From Prevotellaceae bacterium (GTDB lineage Bacteria; Bacteroidota; Bacteroidia; Bacteroidales; UBA932): a stretch of DNA of 7,609 bases. Made by a program: the position numbers and the translations under genes. Below the pieces are notes generated by a model. The model made no database searches and was not told the DNA's origin. It saw only the letters and a list, made by a program, of their open reading frames with translations. The stretch lies in the NCBI GenBank assembly GCA_031288885.1, contig JAITQP010000282.1:1-7609 (forward strand). Reading direction: 5' to 3'. Shown here piece by piece: positions 6,479-7,609 of this stretch (its first letter is position 1; each line of letters begins with the position of its first letter).

Positions 6479-6513
6479 CACGCTTCGCTCCGCTCGCAAT
6501 GACGCAAAGCGTG
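6479..6513. repeat. REP-like palindromic intergenic element
   Basis: A perfect 7-bp stem (CACGCTT at 6479-6485 and AAGCGTG at 6507-6513) encloses a 21-nt loop. On the minus strand, 6504 down to 6485 reads CGTCATTGCGAGCGGAGCGA, which resembles the 'CGTCATTGCGAGCG-AGCGAAGC' repeats dispersed between genes in several bacterial genomes. It lacks a T run and is not a typical terminator. Copy number in this genome cannot be judged from one window. Confidence 0.6.
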
Positions 6514-6534
6514 CTGAAAGCAACGTATAAAACC

Positions 6535-6550
6535 ATGCCACATGTAGCAT
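6535..6550 (-). terminator. weak hairpin downstream of ispE, possible terminator
   Basis: In the minus-strand transcript ATGCTA (6550-6545) pairs with TGGCAT (6540-6535) in six pairs, including one G-U, around a 4-nt loop. It is followed by GGTTTTATA. The T run is only four long, so this is a tentative terminator for ispE, about 55 nt after its stop codon. Confidence 0.25.
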
Positions 6551-6590
6551 CTTATTAAAACGTTATTTGAAAAAATCTATTGTACTTTAA

Positions 6591-6611
6591 TTAATCATTA
6601 ATCATTAATCA
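6591..6611. repeat. three perfect 7-bp tandem repeats at the ispE stop codon
   Basis: TTAATCA occurs three times without interruption (6591-6597, 6598-6604, 6605-6611) and decays into TTGATA. These units are the reverse complement in register of the TTAATGA/TGATTAA array at 6404-6449, so the two arrays form inverted flanks of a 141-nt segment (6450-6590). The last array unit supplies the TAA stop codon of ispE, and the adjoining decayed bases supply its final codons. Confidence 0.85.
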
Positions 6612-7426
6612 TTGATAAGTACTTGTTTAAACAGGGTACAGTCCGGAAAAAGCCGCTCCACGTCCGCAGGCATCTCCCTAAAAATACCGAACACCGCCGC
6701 GCCGCTCCCCGACATGGCGGCGTAGCGCGCCCCGCAGCCGTAGAGCGCGCGCTTGATGCGCCCCAGCAGCGGGTACTTTGCAAAGACGGACGGCTCAAAG
6801 TCGTTGACGAGCGCCTCCCGCCACGCCTCCACGCCCCGCGCGATGGTGCTCCGCAGGTCGGCTGCCGGAGCGCGGGGCGCGACGCCGGCGTAGGCCTCGG
6901 CGGTGCTCACGCTAAGCGGCGGCTTGACCACCAGCAGCGCGTAGCCCGAAAGGTCAACCTCTACCGGCTGGAGGATTTCGCCGCGCCCCGTGGCCAGCAT
7001 TGGGGTGTTGTAGATGAAGAAGGCGCAGTCGCTGCCCAGCTGCGCGGCGTAGCCGGCCAAGGTGCGCGGCGGGAGCGCAAGGCGAAAAACCTCGCTGAGC
7101 GCGCGCAGCACGCAGGCGGCGTTGCTCGACCCTCCGCCAAGCCCCGCGCCAAGCGGCACCTGCTTATGCAGGAAAATATCGGCGCCCGCCAATCCAAAAT
7201 CCTTTTGCAGCAGCCGGAACGCCCTTGCGCACAGGTTATCCTCCTGCCCCACGTCCACGCGCAAGCCCGAGCAATGCAGGGAGAGCGACGCGCGCGCCGG
7301 AAGCACCTCCACCACGTCGCACCAGCCGATGGGGAAAAACGCCGTCTCGATGTTGTGAAAGCCGTCGGGGCGGCGCTGCGTAACGTGCAAGCCAAGGTTG
7401 ATTTTCGCGTTGGAGAATAGGAGCAT
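6605..7426 (-). CDS. ispE: 4-diphosphocytidyl-2-C-methyl-D-erythritol kinase IspE
   Basis: This 273-residue GHMP-family kinase phosphorylates CDP-methylerythritol at the 2-hydroxyl in the MEP pathway of isoprenoid synthesis, in the cytoplasm. Visible features are the substrate-binding N-terminus SNAKINLGLHV (5-15, with Lys8), RRPDGFHNIETAFFPIGW (18-35), the ATP-binding loop PLGAGLGGGSSNAA (91-104), the catalytic aspartate Asp133 in LGSDCAFF and the C-terminal GHMP motif MSGSGAAVFG (238-247). I place the start at the ATG 7424-7426. A TTG nine codons further upstream (7451-7453) would extend the frame, but it lies inside the -7 promoter box, and homologues begin with the short 'M-x(3-4)-NAKINLGL' form. 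The last residues (Ile-Asn-Asp) are encoded by bases that continue the 7-bp repeat. Composition is strongly GC-rich, unlike the spacer beyond the stop codon. Confidence 0.95.
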   Translation of the reverse strand: MLLFSNAKINLGLHVTQRRPDGFHNIETAFFPIGWCDVVEVLPARASLSLHCSGLRVDVGQEDNLCARAFRLLQKDFGLAGADIFLHKQVPLGAGLGGGSSNAACVLRALSEVFRLALPPRTLAGYAAQLGSDCAFFIYNTPMLATGRGEILQPVEVDLSGYALLVVKPPLSVSTAEAYAGVAPRAPAADLRSTIARGVEAWREALVNDFEPSVFAKYPLLGRIKRALYGCGARYAAMSGSGAAVFGIFREMPADVERLFPDCTLFKQVLIND

Positions 7427-7450
7427 TTTTCTTTTTCGGATTTTTCCGGA

Positions 7451-7479
7451 CAAAGATACGGGTTTTTTGATTTACACAA
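7451..7479 (-). promoter_or_regulatory. Bacteroidota-type promoter for ispE
   Basis: On the minus strand a perfect -7 box TATCTTTG (7458 down to 7451) is preceded by TTG (7479 down to 7477), with 18 nt between them. Transcription should begin near 7446, about 20 nt before the ATG at 7426. Just upstream lies an imperfect direct repeat of about 10 bp (CCATAATTT twice, 7482-7499), AT-rich and possibly an UP-like element. Confidence 0.6.
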
Positions 7480-7506
7480 TCCCATAATTTCCATAATTTA
7501 GAGTAA

Positions 7507-7544
7507 GGCGTTGCCCGCAAATCCGGCAACGCCAACTATTTTTT
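7507..7544 (+). terminator. perfect 9-bp hairpin with T run between divergent promoters
   Basis: GGCGTTGCC (7507-7515) and GGCAACGCC (7525-7533) form a perfect 9-bp stem with a 9-nt loop. A run of six T follows at 7539-7544, five bases after the stem. In shape it is a plus-strand rho-independent terminator, yet no plus-strand gene lies upstream within reach. It may instead be an operator, or may stop antisense transcription. Confidence 0.45.
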
Positions 7545-7551
7545 ACCCAAA

Positions 7552-7584
7552 TTTGGAAAATTGGAATAATTATTTGTATATTTG
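7552..7584 (+). promoter_or_regulatory. strong Bacteroidota-type promoter facing out of the window
   Basis: TTTG (7552-7555) and TATATTTG (7577-7584), both full matches to the consensus, are separated by 21 nt. Transcription would start near 7590 and run off the right edge. No start codon is reached within the remaining bases, so the driven gene lies beyond 7609. Confidence 0.65.
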
Positions 7585-7609
7585 TGCCGTTAATATTAAA
7601 CGAAACATT

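Noticed and set aside
6450..6604. Promoter for the MATE gene
   Set aside because: The closest minus-strand match (TAGATTTT at 6579-6572) has no TTG at the right distance, and TACGTTGC nearby has two mismatches, so no promoter is called.
6623..7420. 265-residue open frame on the plus strand
   Set aside because: It is antisense to ispE, highly basic and Ala/Arg-rich, which is typical of a shadow frame.
1..7609. tRNA, rRNA, CRISPR array, insertion sequence or known riboswitch
   Set aside because: No cloverleaf, rRNA segment, spaced repeat array, transposase gene or recognisable riboswitch core was seen on either strand.

Overview
The window looks like a chromosomal segment of a fairly GC-rich member of the Bacteroidota, probably Bacteroidales. 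The main evidence is a set of promoter-like sites that fit the phylum's -33/-7 pattern (TTTG, about 19-21 nt, TANNTTTG) in front of several genes. Shine-Dalgarno sequences are absent, and the RsmG, ManA and IspE proteins look like the Bacteroidota versions. The genus cannot be decided from this sequence.

Left part (1-1992): the first 42 codons of a minus-strand AAA-type ATPase run off the left edge. A divergent promoter then drives rsmG (16S rRNA m7G527 methyltransferase, TTG start), and manA (mannose-6-phosphate isomerase) follows 33 nt later. A hairpin with a T run overlaps the manA stop codon and probably ends this unit.

Middle (about 1993-3612): a visibly AT-rich two-gene cassette has its own promoter. 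It encodes a ClpP-fold, SDH-type serine protease with a C-terminal four-cysteine zinc ribbon, and 7 nt later a 63-residue acidic protein of unknown function. It sits between manA and a ROK-family sugar kinase and differs from both in base and codon use, so it looks like acquired DNA. It is the best candidate in the window for an undescribed system, although no function can be assigned from sequence alone.

Right part (3613-7609): a ROK sugar kinase ends in a terminator-like hairpin. A small lipoprotein with a CCCH zinc-knuckle-like tail follows, and then, convergently on the minus strand, a MATE-family transporter. Upstream of the MATE gene is a 200-nt repeat-rich spacer. In it, degenerate 7-bp tandem repeats face each other in inverted orientation around a palindromic REP-like element. 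The repeats run into the MATE start codon on one side and the ispE stop codon on the other. ispE (CDP-methylerythritol kinase of the MEP isoprenoid pathway) has a matching -7 box right upstream. The window ends with a perfect 9-bp hairpin and a strong plus-strand promoter for a gene beyond the right edge.

Functionally, ManA and the ROK kinase plausibly both serve hexose entry into glycolysis or nucleotide-sugar synthesis. RsmG and IspE are housekeeping enzymes. The protease cassette, the zinc-knuckle lipoprotein and the repeat spacer are the accessory parts.
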